Shown piece by piece: positions 52,592 through 64,000 of a stretch of 64,000 nt of DNA. The notes below the pieces were generated by a model, which was given only the letters and a program-made list of their open reading frames with translations, did not search any database and was not told where the DNA came from. Source of the DNA: Cephalopachus bancanus (lineage: Eukaryota; Chordata; Mammalia; Primates; Tarsiidae); assembly GCA_027257055.1 (NCBI GenBank), contig JAPVLO010000879.1:62001-126000 (forward strand), given 5' to 3'. The first letter of the stretch is position 1, and every line of letters starts with the position of its first letter. Made by a program: the position numbers and the translations under genes.

Positions 52592-52739
52592 GTCTAGACA
52601 AGTATATTTTTCCTCAAATAATCAAAGAGAGAAAAAAATGAATTTAAGTTGTTTTTGCTGTCTAATCTTTCCTCTCTCTCCCCCTATCTACGTACCCATC
52701 TTGCTAGTTAAATTGAAAGACAAAAACATAGCAACAGCC

Positions 52740-53070
52740 AACATTTCAAAGGACACATAGTAAGGAGACAGCACCATGTTCAGCACTTTAAGTCCCTTAT
52801 TTTGGTTATTCTCACAGCAACCCTATGCAAAAAATGCCAGTAATGCTCATTTAACAGATGAGGAGATCAAGGTTCAGAGAAAGTCAAGCAATTTGTCCAA
52901 GGCCACACTGAGATTAAGGGGAGGAGGTGAGCTTCAAATTCTTGTTCATTTGACTCCAGAGAGCATGCACTCTTCACCACTACAAGGCTCCCTGGCACAT
53001 GGCCTTATACATAGTAGGCGCATGGTAGCTCTCAATAAACATTTGCTGCCTGAATCAATGAACACAAGCA
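52740..53070 (+). mobile_element. MIR followed by L2 tail
   Basis: tttaacagatgaggagatca, aatttgtccaaggccacact and tgactccagagagcatgcac are MIR. From about 52985 cctggcacatggccttatac and ctctcaataaacatttgctg are an L2-type tail. Confidence 0.65.
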
Positions 53071-53384
53071 TGGGGAAAGGATTCTGAGGAAGGCCTGGAG
53101 AAGCAAAGGCTGCCATTTGAGCTGATGTTCAGGGGGAACATGTATTATCTTATATATTTCCATTATTTACCCATTGTCGGTCCACTGATCCATCCATCAA
53201 TCCATCCATCCATTCACCAAGCATTCCCAAAACACTGAGTCATGCCTGACACATAGAGGGAGTTCTGGTTTCAAGGTCTCATAGTCTAGTAGGAGGTATG
53301 AGATGTATTCAGGAATAACTGCAGCATCAGATACAAAGTGAGAAGCCATATTATGAAGGGACACATCGATGCCAAATTACTTAA

Positions 53385-53900
53385 GAGCTTTGGTTGAAAG
53401 TGACAGGAATGTCTGTTCCAGGTGGGTTTAAACCAAAAAAGGGAGTTATTGGCTTCTAAGTTTTGTCAAGTTTTCAGGTATGGCTTGATTAAGATGTTCA
53501 AATGATGTCATCAGAAATCCCTCCATCTTTTTCCTCTGGCTTTCTCTGAGTTGGTTTCATTCCCTGCTGGCAAGATGGCCACCAACAGCTTTAGGTTTAT
53601 ATCCTGCCAACCTAGCCATTCCAGCTCAAAAAGAGCACTTTCTTGTCAATAATTTTAGCCAAAGTTCCAAGACTCTTATTGAACCAACCCGACTTATGTG
53701 CTCCTTTTTGAACATAGCACAGTAGCCACAAAGAAATAGTGCTTTGACTGTGTAAGACTGGGCCCTAGACCCATCCCTGGGACCTATGGTCGGGGACAGC
53801 TTGACCTGAACTAAATCAATTGAAAATATAGGAGGCATGGTTCTGTCAAAGAAAAACCAGAAGAGAAAGGTGCACCAGGCAGTCAAAACCAACAGATGTC
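53385..53900 (+). repeat. Old dispersed repeat, family R1, copy 3
   Basis: Reads gttgaaagtgacaggaatgt, caaatgatgtcatcagaaat, caagatggccaccaacagct and atcctgccaacctagccatt, then agactcttattgaacca. It is the most complete of the three copies. Confidence 0.5.
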
Positions 53901-54879
53901 TATTCCAGGTATAATGACGTTTCAGAGCAGAGAGACTCTCTTTCAGCTGGTGAATCAGGGAAGGCTTTGTGGATCTCGTGAAATCAGCGATCTCTGAGAT
54001 CATCTAGGGATCCAGCATATTCCCACGGTACACAGCCTAGGAGCCACTCAGAGCAATAGTTCACACTCAAGACCCTGACTTTCAGATTGCTCCTCCACGC
54101 CCCTGTCAGTGCCAAGCTAGACACACCAAATTGTAGAGGTTGGTTGGGCCTTCTCCCCTGAAAAAACACAAACTGGTCATTTTTGCCTATCCCTTTCCAG
54201 GCAAATAAATTATTTTCTGGGAAGTTTTTTCCTGGCTTGGCTGTGTTATATGCTTTATAGCTGCCCGGGTCCCTTGGGCACTGAAAGATCTTGTTCCCAG
54301 TGTAGAAGAGGCTACTTATTTAGCTCCAGGTTAGAGGACTGTTCCACTTGGTACTGGTGGCAGGAATTCTTGATTGTTCACAATGACCAGATTATTGCTT
54401 TTTAGCAGGGAACGTGGTCAATAGATTAAGGAGGGCTACGTTTCTCATCTTTCGCTGTAGGAAGGTACGACCATGTGACCAAGTTCAGGCCAATGATCTC
54501 CAAAACGTCCTTCAAGGGGGGAAACGCGCCCTTTCTTTCTGCTCTCCTCCTTCTTACAGCCTTTTGTTTGGAATTTGGTCCTGGTGGGGAACCATTTTGG
54601 ACTGTGCCAATGAGGGTAACACCATAGAGATGACAGAGCCAGGTCCCTGAATGAATTCAGTGCTCAGGGCCTCCATACCAGCCCTGGACCATCTTCATCC
54701 AGACTTTATATGAGAAAGAAAGTAATCTCTACCTTACTTAGGCCACCATTATTTGAGGCCTCTATTGCATGTAGTTAAGCTCATAGCCGGATGCAGTGCA
54801 TCTATCTGGACATTTCCAAAGTGTTTAGGGAAGAGAAAGGAAAAAAAGACGCTTCACCCTCAATAAATGCTAACATGAG
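53901..54879. other. Intergenic, unassigned
   Basis: No gene or recent repeat seen; part may be old LTR. Confidence 0.45.
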
Positions 54880-55030
54880 GATATGCTATCTTATTTAATC
54901 AATCAGAACAAGACCATAAGTTAGATATTACTGTCCCCTTTTACAGATGGAGAAAGTGAGGCTCAGGGAGGTTGAAAAACTTTCTCCATGTCACGGAGAA
55001 GTGGCAGAGTTGGAATATGGGCTTAGGAAC
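54880..55030 (+). mobile_element. MIR
   Basis: ccccttttacagatggagaa and agtgaggctcagggaggttg are the MIR core. The 3' side (agtggcagagttggaatatg) also fits. Confidence 0.75.
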
Positions 55031-55271
55031 ACTTATTTAAATGAGCTCCAGAAAACAATTTTCATAATAAGGACATCACTCTCAGGGAATCCTCTAGAAA
55101 AGCTGTAAGCACAGGTAGGGCAAGAATCAGAGTGGTTCCAGGGACCACATCAATTAGAATCAGAGGACCATCACTCCAGTGTTCTCCTTTTAACTTTGAT
55201 CCATTAGTGTTTTTGTCTCTTAGTTCATATCTTTTTAATAAGATATATATTATAGAATAATAATTCATATT

Positions 55272-55545
55272 CTTTTTTTTTTTTAAGTTGGAGTCTCACT
55301 CTGTCGCCCAGGCTGGAGTGCAGTGGCACGCTCACAACCCCCAAAGCATCAACCTGCTGGGCTCAGGCGATCCTTCCGCCTTAGCCTTCCAAGTAGCCAG
55401 AACTACAGGTGAGTGCTATCATGCCCGGCTACTTTTTTTTTTATCTGTTGTAGAGGTGAGGTCTCACCAAGTTGCCTAGGCTGTCTTGAACCCATAGGTT
55501 CATGCAAAGTGCTGAGATTACAGGCTTGAGCCATCGTGCCTGGCC
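55272..55545 (-). mobile_element. Alu, first of two at one target
   Basis: Target duplication AATA(A/G)TTCATATT at 55259-55271 and 55546-55558. Confidence 0.92.
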
Positions 55546-55558
55546 AATAGTTCATATT

Positions 55559-55853
55559 GTTTGTTTTTTTTTTTTTTGAGTTGGAGTCTCACTCTGTCGC
55601 CCAGACTGGAGTGCAGTGGCCGCTCCCGGCCACCGCAGCCTCGACCTGCTCGGCTCCGGCGATCCTTCTGCCTCAGCCTTCCAAGGAGCTGGAACTACAG
55701 GCACGCGCTACCATGCCCGGCTAATTTTTGATTTATTGTAGAGATGAGGTCTCGCCAAGTTGCCCAGGCGGGTCTCGAACCCGCGGGCTCAGGCAATCCA
55801 CTCACCTCAGCCTCCCAAGGCGCGGGATTACAGGCTGAGCCACCGAGCCCAGC
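55559..55853 (-). mobile_element. Alu, second of two at one target
   Basis: Uses the right duplication of the Alu before it: ATAGTTCATATT is repeated at 55855-55866. Perfect T-arm-like B box at 55768-55784, hairpin at 55616-55633. Confidence 0.93.
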
Positions 55854-55866
55854 TATAGTTCATATT

Positions 55867-57302
55867 CTTAATAGAAAGGTCCCAATTGGCCACCAGCCAG
55901 CCAATAGTCTAGCTCTAGTCTATCCTAGTCCAAAAAACCACAGCTAGGGATATGAAGATCTGTTGGTTTCAGGTTGAGCTAGAAGGGGAAGTTGGGCATG
56001 GAAGAAAAATTTATTAATTTCTGCTACAGCTAAACATTTGGCTATTGGGTTGTCAACCCTGGGCAGAGAGTAGCCACTGTTCTTGTCTACGAAGAGCTTA
56101 TATCCTATAGTTATTTTATGATGATTATTATTCACATATTGTTAATTAATAGCTGCAGTTCATTGAACATTATTGGGTACCAAGCATGGTGCTTAAAATT
56201 AATCATCTCATTGAATTCCCTTAATGAAAATCAGGCAGCCAGAGACCTTTCTTCATGTGTGGCAACCCAAGGGACATTTGGGATTTAATAGGTGTGTTCT
56301 GGGGAAAGAAGTATAATTATTCAATTTTTGTTTAATCATAGAAGCTAAGTGGTAGGTGGAGTTGTGAAGAAAGGCAAAGAACTAGGCAGGCAGATGCTAA
56401 GTGGGATACTGTTCCAGGCATAAGGAAAAAGGGGGTGGTATGAAAAAAAGCAAGAGAGCGAAAACGCCAAGGGAAATTTGGTTTGACTGGATTAAGAGGA
56501 CAGTGAGAATGGGGAGTTTTGGTAAAATGGGCAGGGAGAAGGACAGAGGTCTTTCAATCATGGACTCTACCTCCATCCCCTCCCTTCTTCCAGCAGATGA
56601 GTAGAGCCTGGGTGCTCTCCCTACCCTTTCTTCCCAGAGCCTCCAGGGTTCCAAAGCTCAGACTCCTGACCTGCCCCTGGGATCTGACCCTCACTTCCTG
56701 TTTGCAATGCCTGCTGTATCCCACACCACCATCTCCATGCCCCAGCCTGGTGACTGGACCTCAATTCCTACCCTTTCACGGCTTCTCCTTGTGGCTTGGA
56801 GCTCTTTAGCTGGACTGAGACCACTACTCTGATGAATGTCATCTCACTGGCTCAACAATATGGGTCCAAGTGAGTCAACGTCATTGACATGAAGGCACTG
56901 TCAGTTTGTTGGGGGCCAATGGAATGATACGTGTTGTAGATAAGTTCATTTGATTGGAGGAATAGACTGTCACACACTGAGTTCTTGTCATGTGGATGCT
57001 GAGAAAGAAATATGGAAGACGGGTTCGCATGGAAAACAAGAAGAGATGCTTTAACTGAGTCAGGCTTCTCAGAGTCCAGAACTAGGGAGGAATTCTCTAT
57101 TGAGAACCACTCTGGAGAATCTTGGAGCTGGTGAGGCGTCACACCAAAGCCCCACATTCATCTCCTTTTTGCTTTCTTTCTGTCTCTCTGCTTCTGCTTT
57201 TGTTTCACGCCCTAAATTTCCATCTATTCAGCGTAACTATAATCTACGTTCTCCCTCTATTCTCAGTAGCAGAATGCCCTGTTGGAATAAAACTAATAGT
57301 TT
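55867..57302. other. Intergenic, longest Alu-free stretch of the right half
   Basis: Unassigned apart from a weak MIR-like word near 56160-56220. Open frames at 56397-56809 and 56852-57157 have no recognisable domain. Confidence 0.5.
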
Positions 57303-57315
57303 TAATCTCTGCTTT

Positions 57316-57612
57316 TTTTTTTTTTTGAGTTGGAGTCTCACTCTGTCACCCAGACTGGAGTGCATTGGCCACTTCCAGCCACCGCAGCCTCGAACTGCTG
57401 GGCTCCGGCGATGGGCTCCGGTGATCCTTCCACCTCAGCCTTCCAAGTAGCCGGAATTACAAGCATGCGCTACCACGCCTGGCTGATTTTTTGATTTATT
57501 GTAGAGATGAGGTCTCGCTGCCCAGGCAGGTCTCGAACCCACGGGCTCAGGCAATCCACTCACCTCAGCCTCCCAAAGGTGCAGGATTACAGGCTGAGCC
57601 ACCGAGGCCGGC
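57316..57612 (-). mobile_element. Alu, deletion subfamily
   Basis: Target duplication TAATCTCTGCTTT at 57303-57315 and 57613-57625. Contains a 15-base local repeat (ctccggcgatgggctccggtg). Confidence 0.93.
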
Positions 57613-57779
57613 TAATCTCTGCTTTAATTAGAGAGGTGGTGACTCACTGATCCAGGATAGGTAGTTCCCCTCCTGAGAATGATGTGTTCAGCTTTTGGGC
57701 TAAAGCAAAAGTGGCTGTCAGGCACATGTGGATGTCCTGGTAGATTAAATAAAAAAGAAAAAATAAAATTTGTTTTCTC

Positions 57780-58079
57780 AGCCGGGCTCGGTGGCTTAGC
57801 CTATAATTCCATGCCTTGGGAGGCTGAAGTGAGTGAATTGCCTGAGCCTGCAGGTTCGAGACGTGCCTGGGCACCTTGGCGAGACCTCATCTCCACAATA
57901 AATCAAAAAATCAGCCGGGTGTGGTAGCGCATGCCTGAAATTCCGGCTACTCGGAAGGCTGAGGTGGAAGGATTGCCGGAGCCCAGCAGGTTGAGGCTGC
58001 GGTGGCCGGGAGCAGCCACTGCACTCCAGTCTGGGCGACAGAGTGAGACTCCGACTCAAAAAATAAAATAAAATAAAAT
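57780..58079 (+). mobile_element. Alu
   Basis: Has aaatcagccggg and attccggctact but keeps the full linker (gggcaccttggcgagacc), so it looks intermediate to the deletion subfamily. Confidence 0.9.
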
Positions 58080-58088
58080 AATGATGTA

Positions 58089-58378
58089 GGTCGGGCGCAG
58101 TGGCTCAGCCTATAATCCCAGCACTTTGGGAGGCGGAGGCAAGAGGATTGCCTAAGCCCGGGGTCTCGAGACCAGCCTGGGCAACTTGGTGAGACCTCAT
58201 CTCTACAATAAATCACAAAAACTAGCCAGACATGGTTTTGTGTGTCTGTATTTCCAGTTACTTGGAAGACTGAGGTAGAAGGAGTGCCTGAGCCCAGCAG
58301 GTCAAGCTGCGGTGGTCATGAGTGTGCCACTGCACTCCAGCTTGGGTGACAAGAGTAAGACTCCAACTCAAAAAAAAA
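58089..58378 (+). mobile_element. Alu
   Basis: Target duplication AATGATGTA at 58080-58088 and 58379-58387. Confidence 0.92.
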
Positions 58379-58650
58379 ATGATGTATATTTTATTACAAC
58401 TTCATAAGAAAAGATTTTGGATTTTGGAAAGTTAGAAGTAGTCAAACCATCCATTATTTGAGGGAGAGCATCATTTCAATGTTGGCTGGACAAAAGGAAA
58501 AGCTGGAAGAACTTTCATGGGGAATGAGGAAGAGGAAGGGTATCGAGGCTGAAAAAGTAAACTGAGGCTAAGTGGGCTGGTGCCGTGGTAATAATGCAAG
58601 ATTGCAACAGAGAGGAAAGTAGAAGGAAATAAAGTTTATTATTCACCTTT

Positions 58651-58947
58651 ATTTTATTTTATTTGGAGTTGGAGTCTCACACTTGTTGTCCAGGCTGGAG
58701 TGCAGTGGCACGCTCACAGCCACTGCAGTCTTGACCTGCTGGGCTTAGGCGATCCTTCCACTTCAGCCTTCCAAGTAGCTGGAACTACAGATGCACGCCT
58801 CCACATCCAGTTAGTTTTTGTGATTGATTGTAGAGATGAGGTCTCATCAAGTTACCCAGGCTGGTCTCGAACCCCCGGGCTCAGGCAATCCTCTAGCCTT
58901 AGCCTCCCAAAGTGCTGGGATTACAGGCTGAGCCACCACGCTTGGCC
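58651..58947 (-). mobile_element. Alu
   Basis: Target duplication TATTATTCACCTTT at 58637-58650 and 58948-58961. Confidence 0.93.
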
Positions 58948-58961
58948 TATTATTCACCTTT

Positions 58962-59798
58962 CACAGATGGAAAGGGAACCAACGTTCAGGCGAGTTAGGC
59001 GTGGAAGACTGGAAACTAGGTGTATTTAAGGGGCTTTAAAGCAAAGGGGGGCTTAGACCTAGAGGAGGTCTGGGCTAAAAGGAATATTCAGTTGTATTTT
59101 TAAATTTCCATAGTAGTCACATGAATCTAGTATCTTGACATCCCCAGGCATCAACGTCTCATGATCTCAGGTGGTGGGCTGGAGGTTGTCATGGTCATAT
59201 GATAACAATATACTAATAAACATGTCTACCGGTGGTGTGCTGGAATTCATCATGGGAGGGCCAATAACAATATATCAACATGACTGCTTAAAAGATAGAT
59301 TGTTAGCAAGACTGAACATGCTTAAGGGGTTCTGTATAATCGCTGGTTTCTAAAACTAAAATACTTTTCTTCTTAATGATTATAGGGTCAAAGAACATGT
59401 GGGCCATGCAAACTGTGTAGCAAGGGAATGTCAAGGGGTGAGGCCTAAGCAAAATGGTTGTGCTGATTCAAAATGGCTACATTATAGTGTACATTTCTAA
59501 GGTTCCCTCTTTTGAGAGGTTATAGGTCTACAAGGCGGCAGACACTTGAGCCACATTCCAATACCATATTCCAGGACCTGCCTATGAGTAGGAGATGCCA
59601 GAGCTGGGACATCAAGGGAAAGATGACAGGGGAAATGGCCTGTCCCGTGCTGGATACAAGACATCTCAGCACCCAGGCAGGCTGCCTCTCAGCAGTTGGG
59701 TGCTTGCCTGTCTCTGCACTTAAGAGGTGCTCTTTACCAGTCTCCTGATCATCACAGAATGTTCTGGCTTTGAGTAAATAAAAGCCCAGTTAAAAATG
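58962..59798. other. Intergenic, possibly old LTR
   Basis: The words aggggctttaaagcaaaggg and catcaacgtctcatgatctc look retroviral-LTR-like, but I cannot name a family or set ends. Confidence 0.3.
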
Positions 59799-59806
59799 AC
59801 TTAAAC

Positions 59807-60099
59807 AGCCAGGCTGGGTGGCTCAGCCTGTAATCCCGCACTTTGGGAGACTGAGGTGAGTGGATTGCCTGAGCCCGCGGGTTCAAGACCTGTCTGGGCA
59901 ACTTGGCGAGACCTCATCCCTACAATAATTCAAAAAATTAGCCAGGCATGGTATCGCGCACCTCCTGTAGTTCCAGCTACTTGGAAGGCTGAGGCAGAAG
60001 GATCGCTGGAGCCCAGCAGGTCGAGGCTGCGGTGGCCGGGAGCGGCCACTGCACTCTAATCTGGGTGACAGAGTGAGACTCCAACTCAAAAAAAAAAAA
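59807..60099 (+). mobile_element. Alu, young tarsier-type
   Basis: Flanks gacttaaaca and gtcttaaaca are the target duplication; hairpin at 60032-60049. Confidence 0.92.
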
Positions 60100-60108
60100 A
60101 GTCTTAAA

Positions 60109-60534
60109 CAATATAAGAAGTCCCAATGTCAGGTGGCTCCAGACTTAGTTAATTCAGCGGTTCCAGCCAAGTTCTTTCCACCATTCTGCTCTGCATGTCA
60201 TGTTAGAAAGACCATTCTTTTCATGTCTTGTCCTTGGAAATGACATCTTTCTTTAGGAGCTCCCCAACTCACTTCCCCTCATGTTTCAATGATCATAACT
60301 CACCTTCATAGCCATTCCTGTACCAGTCACCCATAGATAGAATGGAATTAACGTGGTACTCTCGAACTGGGGATAGAGTTTAAAACCCTTTCCTCAGGGT
60401 GTAAAGCCTGAGCAATATTGGAGATTCTGTAATAAGGAAAAAGAGAATGGATTCTGAATGGGCAACTAGGAGTGTCTGCTTTGCCTCTGGATGCTGATGA
60501 GCTCTGGGGATTAATGGACACTTGGGAAGCATTG
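60109..60534. other. Intergenic, unassigned
   Basis: No feature seen. Confidence 0.5.
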
Positions 60535-60540
60535 TTTTTG

Positions 60541-60764
60541 TTTGTTTGTTTGTTTGTTTGCTGGGCTCCAGCGATCCTTCCGCCTCAGCCTTCCAAGTAG
60601 CTGGAACTACAGGTGTGCGCTACCACACTCGGCTAATTTTTAATTTATGGTACAGATGCGGTCTCGTCAAGTTGCCCAGGCGGGTCTCGAACCCGCGGGC
60701 ACAGGCAATCCACTCACCTCAGCCTCCCAAGCATGGGATTACAGGCTGAGTCGCCGAGCCCAGC
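60541..60764 (-). mobile_element. Alu lacking its 3' end
   Basis: A (GTTT)n tail joins directly to ctgggctccagcgatccttc, so the last 80 or so bases of the right arm are absent. Perfect T-arm-like B box at 60680-60696. Confidence 0.9.
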
Positions 60765-60771
60765 TTATTGT

Positions 60772-61409
60772 TTCGTGCATGCTTCTATTAATATTATCAA
60801 CTGTGGGTGAGAAGTATGAGTTCCCATACAGTGGGTCAAAGGCGGCTCTCCTCCAGATTCTCATTCCAGCCTGTGAGATGGAGAAAGAGAAAGGGGAGGA
60901 TGCTCTGCACACAGAGTTTCCTCTACTTCCTGCCCCGAGTAAGACCTGGCTCTTCCCTGACAGCCCTTGAAGCCCTCCTCCAGAGGATGGAGGTCTTTCT
61001 TCTACTGCCATAGTGTCCTCTCTGCTCCCAAACTCTATTTCCATATTTTAATGATCCTCATCTGAGTAAATACTGAGGGTCATGGCACCTGGCATGGCAT
61101 CCATGTCTTCTTCTTGATGATGTCTACTCGTCAATCAATCAATCAATCAATCCTTACTCTCAGAGGGGTTTGAATCCGATCCTCCGTCTCAGTTCCTACT
61201 ACCTTATGGATGACTTTTGTGATTATGAAGATGACCCAAGACCTGGCCAGTTTCCCCCCCTCAGCTCCTGTCCTTCCTCATTCCAATGACCTTCACCTCC
61301 TTTCCACTTTAGCCGCTGTCTCCCTTGACCATGTTCCGGATCTCATTTTCTCCTGGAACGAATCTCCCTCTCAAGTCTTCATTTTCTCTGACCATAAGCT
61401 TGTATCTTT
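60772..61409. other. Intergenic, unassigned
   Basis: Only the (TCAA)n run. Several short open frames, none recognised. Confidence 0.45.
61130..61153 (+). repeat. (TCAA)n microsatellite
   Basis: Five tandem caat/tcaa units. Confidence 0.85.
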
Positions 61410-61420
61410 AAATTCTTCCA

Positions 61421-61713
61421 AGCTGGGCTCGGTGGCTCAGCCTGTAATCCTGTGCTTTGGGAGGCTGAGGTGAGTGGATTGCCTGAGCCCATGGGTTCGA
61501 GACCTGCCTGGGCAACTTGGCGAGACCTCGTCTCTACAATAAATCAAAAAATTAGCCGGGCATGGTAGCACGCACCTGTAGTTCCAGCTACTTGGAAGGC
61601 CGAGGCGGAAGGATCGCCGAAGCCCAGCAGGTCGAGGCTGCGGTGGCCGGGAGCAGCCACGGCACTCCAGTCTGGGCAACAGAGTGAGACTCCAACTCAA
61701 AAATAAAATAAAT
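61421..61713 (+). mobile_element. Alu, young tarsier-type
   Basis: Target duplication AAATTCTTCCA at 61410-61420 and 61714-61724. Confidence 0.93.
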
Positions 61714-61724
61714 AAATTCTTCCA

Positions 61725-62984
61725 GTTTAGCAGTTCTTTGACCTCTAGAATCCTTTGACACTTCCGCTGTCTCCCTCTCGGAATCCTCCTTCCTCCAATT
61801 CCTTTCCCATCCAGCATAGATTCCATATCTTCACTCACTGTACCCAGGTCGTAGACAATGTGAACAACTCCTCTGTATCCACTCCAACCAAGTCCAACAG
61901 GTCCTGGTCATTTCCTGTCTCTTGTCAGGAGAGGAACAGGCATATGGCTCACTTCTAGCACTAGTGAGTAGAATGAGGTGAGGAGAAAGGGACTCTGAGA
62001 AAGATTCTCCATGAAAGAGACAAAAGAATCAATGCTCTTTCTTTTTGAGGAGGAACCCAACAAGGGCAGCAGTGCAGAGGCAGAAAGAACCTGGATGCTT
62101 AATGCTGTTGTCAAGCTGCTAAATCAACCCCTTCTGAAGTATATCTTCCCCCTGGATAGCCTATGATATGAGATAATGATTTACTTCATATTTAAGCCGA
62201 CTTGAGTCAGGCATTCTGCTACTTTCAGACAAATGCACTCTAAATAATATGACTTTCAACTCACAGCAAAAGCCTAGTTTTAGATCAATGTAAGTTTCCT
62301 TCTATTCTGTGGTTATACCTGTTTTGCTTTGACAGATGGAGAAAACAACAGGTCCTCAGACCTCTAGAAACCTCAGATGCCTCTCTACCATTCACCATGA
62401 GAAGGAGAGCCTCAGTTTTCTCCACCCATCTCCAGCCTCTGTGTTTCGGGTTCCAGAAAGTTTCTGTTATTATGGGAAGTGGTCAGCTGTCTTGACTAGG
62501 AAATCAAATTTTCAAAATTCTCAAGGACAGCATGTGTATTTAACTTGGGTGGAGAGGAATGGAAGGAAGATATTGGGAATAAAAGACACCCAGCGCTCAT
62601 AAGTTGGTAGAGCAGTTATATCCAGAGTAAACTGAGCGAACCACATCATTCTCAATGCTTGGGCTGAGTTAGGGGACAAAGAAGAGCTTTATGCCCTACA
62701 TTGTGACCTGACGGGGGACACAAGCCCTGGGGAAGGGTGACCTAGCGGGCAGGAGGGGCAGAGAGCTGTAATCAATTTTCTGCTCCTGTATCTTGGGCTT
62801 GGCTAGTGACTGTTTCAGTAACACACATAGATGACCATAACAAACACAGTAGATACCAATGATTACAGATCCTAAAACTATGTGAACCACTTGGCAAATC
62901 CTGGTGGGCCACTGGGTGTGAAGGTGGGACGCAGATCCCGTAGGCGGAAAGGCCCCAGGTCCTAGTCTGTTGCAATAACAAATT
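61725..62984. other. Intergenic, unassigned
   Basis: Single-copy looking and without Alus. No exon of a known gene recognised. Confidence 0.45.
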
Positions 62985-63001
62985 TATGGTCTCTAATTCT
63001 T

Positions 63002-63296
63002 TTCTTTTTTTTTTTTTTTTTGAGTTGGAGTCTCACTCTGTCACCGAGACTGGAATGCAGCGGCCGCCCCCGGCCACCGCAGCCTCGACTTGCTGGGCTC
63101 CGGCGATCCTTCCGCCTCAGTCTTCCAAGCAGCTGGAACTACAGGCGCGTGCTACCACACCTGGCTGATTTTTGATTTATTGTAGAGATGAGGTCTCGCC
63201 AAGTTGCCCAGGTGGGTCTCGAACCCACGGGCTCAGGCAATCCACTTGCCGCAACCTCCCAAAGCACTGGGATTACTGAGCCAACCGAGCCCGGCC
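63002..63296 (-). mobile_element. Alu, young tarsier-type
   Basis: Perfect 17-bp target duplication TATGGTCTCTAATTCTT at 62985-63001 and 63297-63313. Confidence 0.95.
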
Positions 63297-63542
63297 TATG
63301 GTCTCTAATTCTTACCACCACCCTGGAATTCCTGTTTTCCTCGTGGCGCTCTTCTTCCATTCACCATAGCAACTGTTTGGAATCTTCGCTCTCATGTCAC
63401 CTCCCACACCCCTGACTGACCTCTCACTTTTATCAGGCAACTCTGCCTTCTCTTTCTCTCAGAAAATAGATGCCATCTGATTGGGACCATCCTACCTTCT
63501 TTGATTATCTGCAACTAAATTCACCTTTTCCTCCACCTCACA

Positions 63543-63655
63543 GACATAGTAGTGCTGTCCATAGAACTTTCTGCAATGATGGGCATGTTCTATGTCTTCC
63601 GTATCCAATATGGCAGTCGCTAGCTGCATGCGGCTATTGAAATATCCCTTATAAA
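63543..63655 (+). mobile_element. Old hAT-like repeat fragment
   Basis: The words gtgctgtccatagaactttc, tgcaatgatgggcatgttct and ccaatatggcagtcgctagc belong to a mammalian non-autonomous DNA repeat. The copy is cut by the Alu that follows. I am not sure of the family name. Confidence 0.4.
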
Positions 63656-63961
63656 CTGGGTGTGGTGGCCCATGCCTATAATCCCAGCACTTTGGGAGGC
63701 TGAGGTGAAAGAATTGCCGGAGCCCGGGGGTTTGAGACCAGCCTGGGCAACTTGGCGAGACCTCATCTCTACAATAAATCAAAAAATTAGCTGAGTGTGG
63801 TGGCACGTGCCTGTAGTCCCAGTTACTTGGAAGATTGAGGCAAAAGGATGGCCTGAGCCCAGCAGGTTGAGGTTGCAGTGGCCATGAACGTGCCACTGCA
63901 CTCCAGTCTGGGTGACAGAGTGAGAATCCAACTAAACACCCCTCCCAGAAAAAAAAAAAAC
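63656..63961 (+). mobile_element. Alu
   Basis: From ctgggtgtggtggcccatg; between the body and the A-tail is cacccctcccag, probably a later insertion or tail mutation. Confidence 0.88.
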
Positions 63962-64000
63962 CAGTCAACCTTGGCTGAAACACTGCACAACTGAGGGAGA

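Overview
The window is nuclear DNA of a primate, most likely a tarsier (Tarsius/Carlito). It has a vertebrate intron-exon gene, a CpG-island promoter, and about 80 Alu-related segments (roughly a third of the bases by my count). The Alus are unlike the human subfamilies. Their consensus reads 'ggctcggtggctcagcctg', 'ctctacaataaatcaaaaaattagcc' in pieces, and ends 'gactccaactc', and they lack the insertions of lemur and galago Alus. Two short LTR-derived, poly(A)-tailed, target-site-flanked insertions fit the TINEs (Tarsius interspersed elements) described in the tarsier genome paper. Both traits point to tarsier. The species call is an inference.

Region 1 (1-26.55 kb) is the 5' half of IFT81, a core intraflagellar transport (IFT-B) gene, on the minus strand. 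Nine coding exons are readable with consensus splice sites and one continuous frame. They encode residues 1-347: the N-terminal calponin-homology-like tubulin-binding domain and the first coiled-coil segments. The rest of the gene lies beyond base 1. A CpG island (about 25.85-26.72 kb) carries the promoter and a probable untranslated first exon. It has an ETS site and back-to-back RFX-type half-sites, which fits a cilium gene.

Region 2 (26.7-64 kb) lies upstream of IFT81. I found no convincing protein-coding or RNA gene there. It is a mosaic of Alus (several nested or serially inserted), old L1 and L2 pieces, MIR, MER20-type and hAT DNA transposons, ERV LTR-like pieces and unassigned sequence. 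Notable items are a complete 328-bp hAT element with a perfect 8-bp target duplication, one TINE copy with its target duplication, a good CTCF consensus match, a homopurine tract, and an LTR split by an Alu between its TATA box and poly(A) signal.

The main biology is therefore one cilium gene in a very Alu-rich setting, plus a readable record of retrotransposition: target-site duplications, nested insertions, Alu subfamilies with shared diagnostic changes, and LINE1-mobilised LTR transcripts. Repeat boundaries were read by eye. Those with target duplications are good to a few bases, the others to about 10-20 bases.
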